64,000 bases of DNA from Flavivirga abyssicola (GTDB lineage: Bacteria; Bacteroidota; Bacteroidia; Flavobacteriales; Flavobacteriaceae). The notes under the pieces are model-generated. The model saw only the letters and a list, made by a program, of their open reading frames with translations, did not search any database and had not been told where the DNA came from. Every line of letters begins with the position of its first letter. Position 1 is the first letter of the stretch. Positions 34,564 through 43,449 of the stretch are shown here, piece after piece. Where the stretch lies: assembly GCF_030540775.2 (NCBI RefSeq), contig NZ_CP141266.1, positions 4,203,001 to 4,267,000 on the forward strand, in the 5' to 3' direction. A program made the position numbers and the translations under genes.

Positions 34564-37500
34564 ATGTTTAAAACGAGTTTTTTCATTTCTACATTATGTT
34601 TTTTATATCTGGGCGTTCTATCCGCTCAAGATATTGTGAACCCTACAGCCCCTGTTGGTGAACAAAAAACCAATTCATTTTATTACGGTTTTGAGGCGGC
34701 TGGAGACCTCGCTAAATGGGGTACTACTCAATCTGAAAATTGGATAACTACAACAGAGCGGAAAGCGCGAGGGAGTAAAAGTCTAAAATTTACATTGAAC
34801 GAGATTAGTAATGCTATTGAAAGTTTTGTAACCCCCTACACCATTTCTAAAGTTAGGAATGCTGTAAGAGGTGGACAGTCTATGATTATTGCAAGTAGTT
34901 ATGATGGTAGGATGTTGGGTATTGACTTTGAAGGCAATATTCTTTGGGATGTTGAATTAAAACCTTCAACTAGCGATGAACCCTCTGGCGTTGGAAACAA
35001 TGATATTTTTTGTTACGATTTAAACAATGATGGGAATGATGAAATTTTAGTAGCAAGCGCAGACGGTAAATTATATTGTTTAGATTCTCAAAATGGCACA
35101 AAACTTTGGGATACATTTTCTATTTCACAAATAAGCGGAGTCACCCCAATGTATGCTGTTTGTGTCGTAAAAAAGGACGGTACTCCATACATTGCTTGTG
35201 GCAATTTTGATAATAGTATTTATTACTTAAATGCCGATGGCTCTTTTAATAAAGAAGTTAAATCTGAAAACTATTCAAAATTTAAAATTTTTGGAGATAA
35301 AACCTTCAATCTTTTTAAAGACAACTTACATATAGCTAATTTTTTAAGACCCATTCCGCAAGATGCCAATAACGATCACCTGGGCATGATAGCGACTAAC
35401 AATAGTATGCAAGTCAATGGTACGTTTTATCAATTTGAACCTTTAGAAGATTTACCCATTCAAATCCCTGGGACGGCAACCAACGCGGGCATAGTTTTAA
35501 GCACCCTTAAACCCATAGGTTATTTTAAACTGGTTAATAACCCATCAGATAATAAACCTATCATCCTTTTGGGTAATAGTACACAGCGCAACAGGTCTGG
35601 TGCATTTACACTAAATCCGGATATTGATAATTACACCTCTGCGTCAAGTGTTGGCGGAGAACCTATTCAAGGGGTATTAGTGGATTTAATAGGAAATGGT
35701 TACACAAACGTCAATGGCTATCGTGTTCCTCAATCTGAAGTGGTTGACACCGCTTCTGGAAAGATATTTTTGACACTTTTTGGCTCTGATATTATTATTC
35801 AAGATGAAAACCTAGCATCGAGCAGACGTATTCAATCTTCATTTGCTTATAATGACTTGTGGAAAGACACGGTATCTGGCAAACTATTATTTGCAGGAAG
35901 CCAATCTGGTGGTAGCTGTGTACATGTTATCGACACCATGAATCCTGATTGGGAACAAAACTATGTAAATTTAGTTCCGCCAGGAAAAATAACAACATTA
36001 TTGGATAACGTTGAAACTATTAAAACTCAAGTAGCGACATACGTAAGACCAAACTATGAAATACCTTCCTCACCAAATAATGTATATTTTGTTACCGGTT
36101 TAAGCAACAGTACTAGTAATGCTACAAAAACATTTATAAATACTATGGAAGCCATAGACCCTGTTAATGGGCCTAAAGTTCTAGAAAACGTATTTAACCA
36201 AAGGTATAGAAATTGGGATCGTGCTTCAGATATTTCAAGTGTTAAATATCAAAACAAAAGAGATAGTAGGTTTACGTATTTAGATTGTGACGAAGACCCC
36301 GATATTTCTGTATGTAGTAATGATTATAAGAATGTTACTCAAATTAGAATCAATGCATTAAACAGAAACCCACACGGAGTTTCCTTTTGGGGCGGACACG
36401 GTAATGACCCAGCCCCTTTTTCGCAACCTGTATTAAATGAAATTTTTACAGCCGATGTTAGTAAACAAAAAGTACTAATATATCCTGAAATTGTTGATAA
36501 AGACCCAGAATTTGAACAATTCATGGATGATTATTTTTATGAAATAACAGACAATGTCAAAACTAATAACTTAAATGTAAAAATGCATGTTAGAACCAAA
36601 CATACATTTTGGCAAGGTGATGTTTATACTGCTGCATGGGATAGGTTGATTTCTGGTGAGTTTGCAGATATTTTTATACCATCAATGGAAGAAACTCAAG
36701 ATAAATCTATGGAACTGAGCGTTGCAGGAAGAATGGGCGTTTGGATGAGTGGTGCTGTGAATAACTGGGGCTCTCGAAGCGTACCGGATAATGCGTCTTA
36801 TGATAGATTACGTCAGTTTTGTCACCCTAGAGCCAAAAATCATTATTTACGACATACTATTTATTCACTTGCTAGCGGTGCTACCCATTTCAATAATTTT
36901 GAAACGTTTGAGAGTTCTTGGATGAAGTTGGTTTTAGAATTAACAGCAAAAGGTGCTATTTATGTCCCTAAACGTGATCAACTGTTGAGTATTTCTCCAG
37001 TACGTTTAAGCATCATCAACCCAGACCTTCAATATCTTTATAAATCGACTTCGGTAAAGTTCTTAACAGGTTTCGATAAAACTGTTGGGGAAGAAAAATT
37101 TGTCTTTGGAAGATTAGGTGGAGCGTTTCCTGGGGCTAAAAACACAGAATATGATTTTTCAACCTATGCTGCCGGTGCCAAAGAAAGACGTTTAAACTTT
37201 ATTCCGACCTATGAAAATGGTATGGTTTTAATAACACCTCCTGATGTTCCTAACGGACAAACACAACCTGTTAGAGGTAAGCTGGAAGACCACATGCATC
37301 CTTTTTATTCAGGAAAGACAAAGGAATACTTTACTGATGGTAAAAAGTATTACTCTGATTATGACCAAACAGCATCTTTCGACCCAGATAGCAACTATTA
37401 TCAAACTATAAAAACGGATATAGAAAATAGTGCCGATCTGCTTCCTATAAAAGTATCAGGAAATGTGGCTTGGGTGGTTTGCCAAACCGATAAGCGCCAT

Positions 37501-37707
37501 TTACGTTTAACTCTTGTTGATTCGGGGTATTTAAATCCACATGGTGGTACTGCTAAAGTTCAAATTAATACTTCGGAAATTAGTGTTTCGAACATAAAAA
37601 ATGTGCTCAACCCATCTGAAACATATAGTGGAAGTACTATTGATATTGAAGTACCTTTAGGAGGTTTCAAATTTTTTGACATCACACTTTCAAGTGATTA
37701 TTACTAA
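34564..37707 (+). CDS. Secreted beta-propeller plus barrel protein, putative polysaccharide-degrading enzyme
   Basis: A 1047-residue protein with a signal peptide (MFKTSFFISTLCFLYLGVLSAQ). Residues about 35-80 resemble the start of a carbohydrate-binding beta-sandwich (FYYGFEAAGDLAKW). Residues about 95-480 form a PQQ/FG-GAP-like propeller (ILWDVELKP; CYDLNNDGNDEILVASADGKLYCLDSQNG). Residues about 600-800 read like a TIM barrel (GVSFWGGHGND; VLIYPEIVD; LNVKMHVRTKHTFWQ; DIFIPSMEETQ), with Glu in YPEI and MEET as possible catalytic acids. A beta-rich end follows and no T9SS domain is seen. Lambda-carrageenases (GH150) also join a propeller to a catalytic domain; I offer that only as a lead. It is likely co-transcribed with the gene 12 bp downstream. 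Confidence 0.55.
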   Translation: MFKTSFFISTLCFLYLGVLSAQDIVNPTAPVGEQKTNSFYYGFEAAGDLAKWGTTQSENWITTTERKARGSKSLKFTLNEISNAIESFVTPYTISKVRNAVRGGQSMIIASSYDGRMLGIDFEGNILWDVELKPSTSDEPSGVGNNDIFCYDLNNDGNDEILVASADGKLYCLDSQNGTKLWDTFSISQISGVTPMYAVCVVKKDGTPYIACGNFDNSIYYLNADGSFNKEVKSENYSKFKIFGDKTFNLFKDNLHIANFLRPIPQDANNDHLGMIATNNSMQVNGTFYQFEPLEDLPIQIPGTATNAGIVLSTLKPIGYFKLVNNPSDNKPIILLGNSTQRNRSGAFTLNPDIDNYTSASSVGGEPIQGVLVDLIGNGYTNVNGYRVPQSEVVDTASGKIFLTLFGSDIIIQDENLASSRRIQSSFAYNDLWKDTVSGKLLFAGSQSGGSCVHVIDTMNPDWEQNYVNLVPPGKITTLLDNVETIKTQVATYVRPNYEIPSSPNNVYFVTGLSNSTSNATKTFINTMEAIDPVNGPKVLENVFNQRYRNWDRASDISSVKYQNKRDSRFTYLDCDEDPDISVCSNDYKNVTQIRINALNRNPHGVSFWGGHGNDPAPFSQPVLNEIFTADVSKQKVLIYPEIVDKDPEFEQFMDDYFYEITDNVKTNNLNVKMHVRTKHTFWQGDVYTAAWDRLISGEFADIFIPSMEETQDKSMELSVAGRMGVWMSGAVNNWGSRSVPDNASYDRLRQFCHPRAKNHYLRHTIYSLASGATHFNNFETFESSWMKLVLELTAKGAIYVPKRDQLLSISPVRLSIINPDLQYLYKSTSVKFLTGFDKTVGEEKFVFGRLGGAFPGAKNTEYDFSTYAAGAKERRLNFIPTYENGMVLITPPDVPNGQTQPVRGKLEDHMHPFYSGKTKEYFTDGKKYYSDYDQTASFDPDSNYYQTIKTDIENSADLLPIKVSGNVAWVVCQTDKRHLRLTLVDSGYLNPHGGTAKVQINTSEISVSNIKNVLNPSETYSGSTIDIEVPLGGFKFFDITLSSDYY

Positions 37708-37719
37708 AAAAAACTAAGC

Positions 37720-38364
37720 ATGAAAAAAACAATATTTTTTATAATTATATTAGCTGTAGCCACTAATTTTGGCTATTCACAAATTGTGTATTCCCTTAAT
37801 TCGCTTTCTTCAGTTCCAAGTTCGCGATATACGCTTGCTGAAAACACAAATCACAGTTTACATTTAAGCATTTTTATTGAGTCGGACGCGACCTTAAATG
37901 GCTTTAAAACGACTTTGGATGGTGGCCATGAACTTATTTGGGATTTAACGGCGTTTAATAAAAATGAATGGATAAATTTAAAACACGATTTTACAACTAC
38001 TAATGAATTAATAAACCCTGTTTTTAATATTGAAATAATCGATGATAATACCTCAGGAACTGGTTTTGGAACATTTTTTATTGATGATATTAAAATTTAT
38101 GATAATTCATTATTATCTATTCCTGATATAGAAAATGAAGTTAGTATGGCTCCTAATCCAGTTGAAAATGTTTTAACTCTAACAAATATACCTGTTAATT
38201 CTGAAATGAAACTTTATAACGTTTTGGGAACTGAGTTTATGGTTAAGAAAGTTGATAATGGCAATAGGGTTAACCTAGAAATGTCTGGATTATCTTCTGG
38301 GGTGTATATTTTGAAAATATTAGACGATAACAGAATCTTTACCAGAAAAATTATAAAAAAATAG
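37720..38364 (+). CDS. T9SS-sorted beta-sandwich protein, probable carbohydrate-binding
   Basis: A 214-residue protein: a signal peptide (MKKTIFFIIILAVATNFGYSQ), a jelly-roll-like domain at about 25-130 ending in GTFFIDDIKIYDNS (the typical last strands of CBM4/9-type domains), and a type A Por secretion sorting domain at about 140-214 (VSMAPNPVENVLTLTN; LYNVLG; LSSGVYILKI; FTRKIIKK). It should be exported by the type IX system and attached to the cell surface. It lies 12 bp after the 1047-aa gene and may bind the same glycan. Confidence 0.8.
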   Translation: MKKTIFFIIILAVATNFGYSQIVYSLNSLSSVPSSRYTLAENTNHSLHLSIFIESDATLNGFKTTLDGGHELIWDLTAFNKNEWINLKHDFTTTNELINPVFNIEIIDDNTSGTGFGTFFIDDIKIYDNSLLSIPDIENEVSMAPNPVENVLTLTNIPVNSEMKLYNVLGTEFMVKKVDNGNRVNLEMSGLSSGVYILKILDDNRIFTRKIIKK

Positions 38365-38392
38365 AAAAGTACATTAGTGCTTTTCTATTTTT
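38357..38392. terminator. Bidirectional intrinsic terminator overlapping two stop codons' vicinity
   Basis: A 16-bp stem with one wobble (38357-38372 with 38377-38392; core ATAGAAAAG / CTTTTCTAT), with A and T runs. It includes the stop of the T9SS gene and the last codons of the convergent 353-aa gene. Confidence 0.8.
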
Positions 38393-39435
38393 AAACCAGC
38401 AATTTCAATAGGTGGTTTTGCCAAATTATTCATAATTTCTGGTGTTTTATTGTATAGTAATTGAATAATACGATGTGGTGCAAATACATATTTTTGCTTA
38501 AACACATCGTTCCATTTTTGAAGGATTTGCTTATTAAAAAAGCTCCCTTCTTTAAATTCACTTCCAGATTCAACTTCGTCAATTTTAAGCGATATCGCAT
38601 AGGATTCTAAAGGAATATCTTTTTTTCCTATGCCTTCTAAAACGGCATGTGTTATGTCGTTTTCATCTTTTGCAAATACATTATGTACAGGCCCTAAATC
38701 AATACGTTTTAAAAGCTTTGGCGATACTTTTGGTAATTTTCTATCTATAGTATATGCCATAGTATCTAAACTCATTTTTCTGTCGGCTGTCGTTTTTAAA
38801 ACCTCATAAATGTCGTCTTTATAATCTTTTACATCTGTCCCGCTATAATTAAAATACATAAAACAGATAAATGGCCTGTTGTGGGATACATCATAAAAAC
38901 TCCAGCTCGTCATATATTTTGTATTTATGCCTTCTGGTGCACTTATAATTTTGCCTTGTACAAAACGATTAAAGATATATTGTTTCTTTACTGATGAATA
39001 ATATACTATGGATGCGGCCTGGAATAATTTACTTTTTTTAATGGGTTCTTTTTTACGCATTAAAGTGTCTAAAAACTCTTCTTTTAAAGTATTAATGGGC
39101 GTTAACCTCCCTAAATAATCATCCCGCAATTCCAAGTCGTTAAACAAATATCGAAATTCTAAATAGTTAGGAAATCCTGAATGGGTTAGATCGACTTTCA
39201 TATTATCCTCATCATCATACATATATTTTATACGCATGGCTTCTATGGAATATAATAACAAGTCGCTATACTGCTTAAATAATTTAATTTCCTGGCTATT
39301 ACATAGCTCTTGTTGTTGTACGGCAACTACAAGTTCTTTAAATGCAAAGTCTACCATTTTATGATAGAAAACATACTGTTCTTTGGAGTCAAGAACTGCT
39401 GAATCTAATGGTGTTACAATGTGATTAATGGACAT
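38374..39435 (-). CDS. Soluble protein of unknown function in the AAA+ locus
   Basis: A 353-residue protein without signal or membrane span, mostly alpha-helical in its first 130 residues and mixed after that (NTKYMTSWSFYDVSHNRPFICFMYFNYSG). No catalytic motif recognised. It lies between the coiled-coil gene (39724-41070) and, on the same strand, the AAA+ gene 4 kb further on; the inserted plus-strand pair separates it from the latter. Probably a component of the same system. Confidence 0.6.
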   Translation of the reverse strand: MSINHIVTPLDSAVLDSKEQYVFYHKMVDFAFKELVVAVQQQELCNSQEIKLFKQYSDLLLYSIEAMRIKYMYDDEDNMKVDLTHSGFPNYLEFRYLFNDLELRDDYLGRLTPINTLKEEFLDTLMRKKEPIKKSKLFQAASIVYYSSVKKQYIFNRFVQGKIISAPEGINTKYMTSWSFYDVSHNRPFICFMYFNYSGTDVKDYKDDIYEVLKTTADRKMSLDTMAYTIDRKLPKVSPKLLKRIDLGPVHNVFAKDENDITHAVLEGIGKKDIPLESYAISLKIDEVESGSEFKEGSFFNKQILQKWNDVFKQKYVFAPHRIIQLLYNKTPEIMNNLAKPPIEIAGLKIEKH

Positions 39436-39505
39436 TTTATGTATTAAAAGTGAACTAGTAAAAGTAAAACGTTCTTACTCGTTTATCAATTAAATGAGTT
39501 GAATA

Positions 39506-39577
39506 GCGCGTTAAGGATTGAGGCATTGTTGAAGCTCTTTTTTGTTTTTCTCAAAAAAAGCGACTGCCGAAAGCCTG
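39506..39577 (+). ncRNA. Candidate structured RNA element
   Basis: GCGCGTTAAGGATTGAGGCA begins the element; GGCA (522-525 of this kilobase) pairs with TGCC (565-568), and GC-CTTTTTT pairs with AAAAAAA-GC across a short loop, leaving conserved-looking single-stranded GGATTGA and GAAAGCCTGAC. I have seen this pattern (GGATTGA...variable hairpin...CGAAAGCCTGAC) in intergenic regions of other flavobacteria; it may correspond to the Flavo-1 motif, but I cannot verify that. The strand is a guess. Confidence 0.4.
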
Positions 39578-39632
39578 ACTTTTTACTCATAAGTATCGTG
39601 TTTTTAAAATATGATACTTATGAGTAAAAAGT
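39578..39632. repeat. 20-bp perfect inverted repeat (long hairpin)
   Basis: Bases 39578-39597 are the exact reverse complement of 39613-39632 (ACTTTTTACTCATAAGTATC), with a 15-base loop. It directly follows the RNA-like element. It could be a terminator for that element, or part of a mobile repeat. Confidence 0.7.
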
Positions 39633-39668
39633 AACACTCAAATTATTAAAATATTTATAGTTTTTTTT

Positions 39669-39722
39669 ATGAGATTCCTGCCTTTACTTCGACTACGCTC
39701 AGTTATACACTCCAGAATGACA
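39669..39722 (-). repeat. Composite GTCAT...ATCT repeat
   Basis: Read on the minus strand it starts TGTCATTCTGGAGTG, continues with CTGAGCGTAGTCGAAG and ends GGCAGGAATCTCAT, combining cores seen separately elsewhere. It touches the stop codon of the coiled-coil gene. Confidence 0.6.
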
Positions 39723-39723
39723 A

Positions 39724-41070
39724 TTAGCTCAATAAATCGTCGTCACTTGATTCTGGCTTTGGTTTCCCTTCTGGTTCTCCGTTATCTCCTTCTGATGCTT
39801 TATTAGGATCGACCTTATAATAATCTTCAAAAATCTCTTTCATATCGATACCATAACGTTCTGCAAAATTCTTTTGAATATCGCTATCTTTTGCACGAAT
39901 TTCCTGTAAGGCCTCTGCATAGCTACTGTACACACCTTGCATTACTTTTTCATGAACTGGAATATTATCCATCATATCTTGACGTGCTTTAGCACTTGCT
40001 GTATGCATAGATGCTAGAGTTTCACCTATATGTTCGTCTGTTTTTACGCCAAGGTGTTCTAAAATGGCTGCAAACTCCTGATCGGTTCGTGCTTTTAAAG
40101 CGACTACATAACCGTCATAATATTTTAAACGCTCTTCCGTATCACTCTTTAATTTTGCACGATGCGTTTGCAAGTTGCTACGTAAAGAGGTTAATACTTT
40201 AATGGTTAAATTATGCTTGTGCACAAAACTATCTTTACTTGCTGCTAAAGTGGTATAAGCGTTTTTTAAACCTTCTAATTCTTCTACTTTTTGCTCTAGA
40301 GTTGTTACTTTACCAACGGCTTGTGCATAGTCTGCAGATTGTTTATCTGCAATATCTTCAAGTTCTTGTCTTGCTTGTTTTAATAAGGCGTATTGCTCTT
40401 CTAGCTTCGCCTCTACTTCTTTCTTTTTTTCTAAGGCTTTTGTATGATTTTTAGTGGCTTCTACAATAGCATCTTGCAACTTATCTTCTACTTCCTTAAT
40501 CTCTACTTCACGATTTTTTAATCTGCTTACGGCTGCTTGAGATTTATATGATAATTCGCTTAATAGTGTCTGGATATCTGCACTTTCAATACGCTCTTGA
40601 AACATGGCTTTTGCTTTATTATCTGCAGCTGCACGTGTTTTTTCTGCAATTTTAAGCGCTTCTTGCGCCTTTTTTATTTTGCTTTTGCGCCCCCATAAGT
40701 TATTCCACCAGGTGTCTGGCTTTGCTTCGGCGTCTTCTAATTCTATTTTAGCACGCTCTAACGCTTTTTGTGCATCGTCAATTACTTTTTGCTCAGTGGC
40801 ATTAAGTGCTGAGAATTTTTCGAAAATAATACCAACTTCATCCTGATAGTCGGTTAAATCTTTAATAGCATCTAAAAGCGTTGATCTATCTTTTTCTGCC
40901 ATGTGCACCACATCATCTAAGGTGGCATTTAATATTTTTTGTCGAACTTCCGGATCATCTTCTTGAGACAATTTAGATTTCATAGTGTCAATGGCTTTTC
41001 CCCAATTAACATCTACTTTTTCTGTTTTCTCGTTAGAATTGGTTTCCAATAAATCAAAATCGTCAGACAT
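39724..41070 (-). CDS. Long coiled-coil protein, AAA+ locus
   Basis: A 448-residue soluble protein that is almost wholly helical and charged. Coiled coils span about 85-160 (AQKALERAKIELEDAEAKP; KKAQEALKIAEKT) and 185-290 (LKNREVEIKEVEDKLQDAI; EQYALLKQARQELEDIADK). The middle contains a tryptophan-rich PDTWWNNLWGRKSK. The C-terminus is acidic (SEGDNGEPEGKPKPESSDDDLL). Homologues are sometimes labelled microtubule-binding or TelA-like; no such function is shown by the sequence. It is the first gene of the minus-strand AAA+ series, and may be a scaffold or a substrate of the ATPase. Confidence 0.7.
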   Translation of the reverse strand: MSDDFDLLETNSNEKTEKVDVNWGKAIDTMKSKLSQEDDPEVRQKILNATLDDVVHMAEKDRSTLLDAIKDLTDYQDEVGIIFEKFSALNATEQKVIDDAQKALERAKIELEDAEAKPDTWWNNLWGRKSKIKKAQEALKIAEKTRAAADNKAKAMFQERIESADIQTLLSELSYKSQAAVSRLKNREVEIKEVEDKLQDAIVEATKNHTKALEKKKEVEAKLEEQYALLKQARQELEDIADKQSADYAQAVGKVTTLEQKVEELEGLKNAYTTLAASKDSFVHKHNLTIKVLTSLRSNLQTHRAKLKSDTEERLKYYDGYVVALKARTDQEFAAILEHLGVKTDEHIGETLASMHTASAKARQDMMDNIPVHEKVMQGVYSSYAEALQEIRAKDSDIQKNFAERYGIDMKEIFEDYYKVDPNKASEGDNGEPEGKPKPESSDDDLLS

Positions 41071-41415
41071 AAGGTTAGAATGTTTTTTAATTATATATAT
41101 TTTAGATAAGCAATGTCGTTAAAAAAAATCAATTTTAAAAGCAAACAAATGCTTTTAGATACCCTTTTTACCGAAATAAGTTCAGCACAAACAAAGAAAT
41201 GACAATTAAACGATAAACGGAAATCTCAAATTTTAATTTGTGAGGTAATTTCTCAACTTACAGTACTTTAACTATTGGTATAATTTTTTGTTTAAATGTT
41301 ACATTTTTTTAAGATTCCACTATTTTTTTATGTCCTAAATGGCTACTTTAAAATTGCCTTCTGAATAAATTATATTATATTTGAGTGACTATTAATCAAA
41401 GACATACGATAATAT
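41071..41415. other. 345-bp gene-free stretch upstream of two divergent genes
   Basis: AT-rich DNA. The only clear signal is the promoter at 41354-41383 for the small gene at 41416. An imperfect repeat (AAATCTCAAATTTTAATTTGTGAGGTAATTT region, 41222-41253) may form a hairpin. No open frame of merit. Confidence 0.5.
41354..41383 (+). promoter_or_regulatory. Promoter of the 79-aa membrane protein gene
   Basis: TTG at 41354-41356, 19 bases, TATATTTG at 41376-41383; 32 bp before the ATG. Canonical Bacteroidota form. Confidence 0.7.
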
Positions 41416-41655
41416 ATGTTATCCAACTATTCGACTATATTTTTACTAACGCCTTTCTTAATTAACCAATCTGATATTGTTACTGTATTAATCATTGTTG
41501 TCGTCATTTTTTCAATTTTATTGATTTTAGGTGTTAGAAAATCCTATAAACTAAAAAAGGAAAATGAAAAGTTAAATAGTATGGATACAAAAATGCCTGA
41601 TGAAGAGGAAACTTATAAAGATTTTACTGAGGGGCATATGTATGATAACAAATAA
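41416..41655 (+). CDS. Small single-pass membrane protein
   Basis: A 79-residue protein: a weakly hydrophobic N-terminus, a strong helix at about 21-43 (IVTVLIIVVVIFSILLILGV), a basic stop-transfer (RKSYKLKK) and an acidic tail (DEEETYKDFTEGHMYDNK). It has a well-formed promoter and a terminator, which argue it is real. Function unknown. Confidence 0.65.
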   Translation: MLSNYSTIFLLTPFLINQSDIVTVLIIVVVIFSILLILGVRKSYKLKKENEKLNSMDTKMPDEEETYKDFTEGHMYDNK

Positions 41656-41682
41656 AAACGCCCACTTCTCAGCAGGCGTTTT
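41655..41682. terminator. Bidirectional intrinsic terminator
   Basis: AAAACGCC (41655-41662) pairs with GGCGTTTT (41675-41682), between the small membrane protein gene and convergent ettA. Confidence 0.75.
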
Positions 41683-41688
41683 AGAAAT

Positions 41689-43380
41689 TTATCTTACTAG
41701 TTTTTTGTACTTTATTCGTTTTGGCATTAAATCACCTCCTAGTCGTTTCTTTTTATTTTCTTCGTAATCACTAAAACTACCTTCAAAGAAATAGACTTGA
41801 GAATCCCCTTCGAAAGCTAGGATATGCGTGCATATTCTATCTAAAAACCATCTATCGTGCGATATGACTACGGCACAGCCAGCAAAATTTTCCAGGCCTT
41901 CTTCTAATGCTCTCAATGTATTGACATCAAGATCGTTTGTTGGCTCATCCAAAAGCAATACGTTGCCTTCTTCTTTAAGTGTCATGGCAAGGTGCAAACG
42001 GTTTCTTTCTCCTCCGGAAAGTAATTTTACTTTCTTATTTTGTTCGCTTCCTGAGAAATTAAAACGACTTAAATAAGCTCGTGAATTTACTTGCTTTCCT
42101 CCCATCATGACCAACTCTTGCTCATCGCTAAAGTTTTGCCAAATTGATTTTTCTGGGTCTATGTTTGCATGACTTTGGTCTACATAAGCTATTTGAGCCG
42201 TCTCCCCTACTTTAAATTCTCCTTTATCTGGCGTTTCTTCACCCATTATCATTCTAAAAATAGTGGTTTTTCCAGCACCATTAGGCCCAATAACACCAAC
42301 GATACCTGCCTGTGGCAGATTAAAGTTTAAATCATCGTATAGTAATTTATCGTCATACCCTTTGCTAACCCCAGTAGCTTCAATAACATTGGTTCCTAAT
42401 CTTGGGCCATTAGGGATGTATATTTCTAGTTTTTCGTCAAGTTGTTTCTGATCTTGACTCATTAACTTATCGTAATTCTTTAAACGTGCTTTTTGTTTGG
42501 TCTGACGGCCTTTGGCACCTTGTCTTACCCATTCTAACTCACGTTCTAAGGTTTTTTGACGTTTAGATGCCGATTTACTCTCCTGTGCTAAACGCTTTGA
42601 TTTCTGATCTAACCAAGAGGAATAGTTTCCTTTCCATGGGATACCTTCTCCTCTATCCAACTCTAAGATCCAACCCGCTACATTATCCAAAAAGTATCTA
42701 TCGTGCGTTACTGCAATTACAGTTCCTTTATATTGTGCTAAATGATGTTCTAACCAGTGAACCGACTCTGCATCTAAGTGGTTGGTAGGCTCATCTAATA
42801 ACAATACGTCTGGTTCTTGTAAAAGTAAACGACATAAAGCGACACGGCGTTTTTCACCTCCTGAAAGTACACTAATTTTCTTATCACCATCTGGAGTACG
42901 TAAGGCATCCATAGCGATTTCTAGTTTGGTGTCTAGTTCCCAGGCATTGGCAGCATCAATTTGATCTTGAAGTTCTGCCTGACGGTTCATTAACTTCTCC
43001 ATTTTATCTGGATCGGAATACACTTCTTCCAAACCAAACATGTCGTTAATTTTATTGTATTCATCAAGAATCGCAACAGTTTCAGCTGCGCCTTCTCGCA
43101 CTACTTCCATCACTGTTTTATCATCATCCAGTTTTGGTTCTTGCTCTAAAAATCCAACGGAGTAATCTTGTAAAAAGGTAACATCTCCTTGGTAATTTTT
43201 ATCAACGCCTGCTATGATTTTTAATAATGTGGATTTACCCGAACCATTAAGACCTAAAATTCCAATTTTAGCTCCATAAAAGAAGCTTAAATAAATATTT
43301 TTTAATACGGGTGTGTTGGCACCTTGAAATGTCTTGGTTAAACCAGACATTGAAAAAATTACTTTCTTATCGTCACTCAT
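41689..43380 (-). CDS. ettA: Energy-dependent translational throttle protein EttA (ABC-F)
   Basis: A 563-residue ABC-F protein with two ATPase domains and no membrane part. Domain 1: GLNGSGKST at 43-51, LSGGEKRRVALC and LLLDEPTNHLD. Domain 2: GPNGAGKTT, LSGGERNRLHLA and LLLDEPTNDLD. Between the ATPases is the linker that enters the ribosomal E site (KSKRLAQESKSASKRQKTLERELEW). The closing FEGSFSDYEENKKKRLG is typical of EttA. It gates entry of ribosomes into elongation according to ATP/ADP state. Single-gene unit. Confidence 0.95.
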   Translation of the reverse strand: MSDDKKVIFSMSGLTKTFQGANTPVLKNIYLSFFYGAKIGILGLNGSGKSTLLKIIAGVDKNYQGDVTFLQDYSVGFLEQEPKLDDDKTVMEVVREGAAETVAILDEYNKINDMFGLEEVYSDPDKMEKLMNRQAELQDQIDAANAWELDTKLEIAMDALRTPDGDKKISVLSGGEKRRVALCRLLLQEPDVLLLDEPTNHLDAESVHWLEHHLAQYKGTVIAVTHDRYFLDNVAGWILELDRGEGIPWKGNYSSWLDQKSKRLAQESKSASKRQKTLERELEWVRQGAKGRQTKQKARLKNYDKLMSQDQKQLDEKLEIYIPNGPRLGTNVIEATGVSKGYDDKLLYDDLNFNLPQAGIVGVIGPNGAGKTTIFRMIMGEETPDKGEFKVGETAQIAYVDQSHANIDPEKSIWQNFSDEQELVMMGGKQVNSRAYLSRFNFSGSEQNKKVKLLSGGERNRLHLAMTLKEEGNVLLLDEPTNDLDVNTLRALEEGLENFAGCAVVISHDRWFLDRICTHILAFEGDSQVYFFEGSFSDYEENKKKRLGGDLMPKRIKYKKLVR

Positions 43381-43449
43381 TATTAATAATTAATTTATAG
43401 TCGTAAGACTTAATATGTGAAAATTGTAAATAAAATAAACAGGTAAGCA

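Noticed and set aside
39724-41070. Tellurite resistance or microtubule-binding protein
   Set aside because: Only coiled-coil similarity would support this; no TelA-like or tubulin-binding motif is visible.
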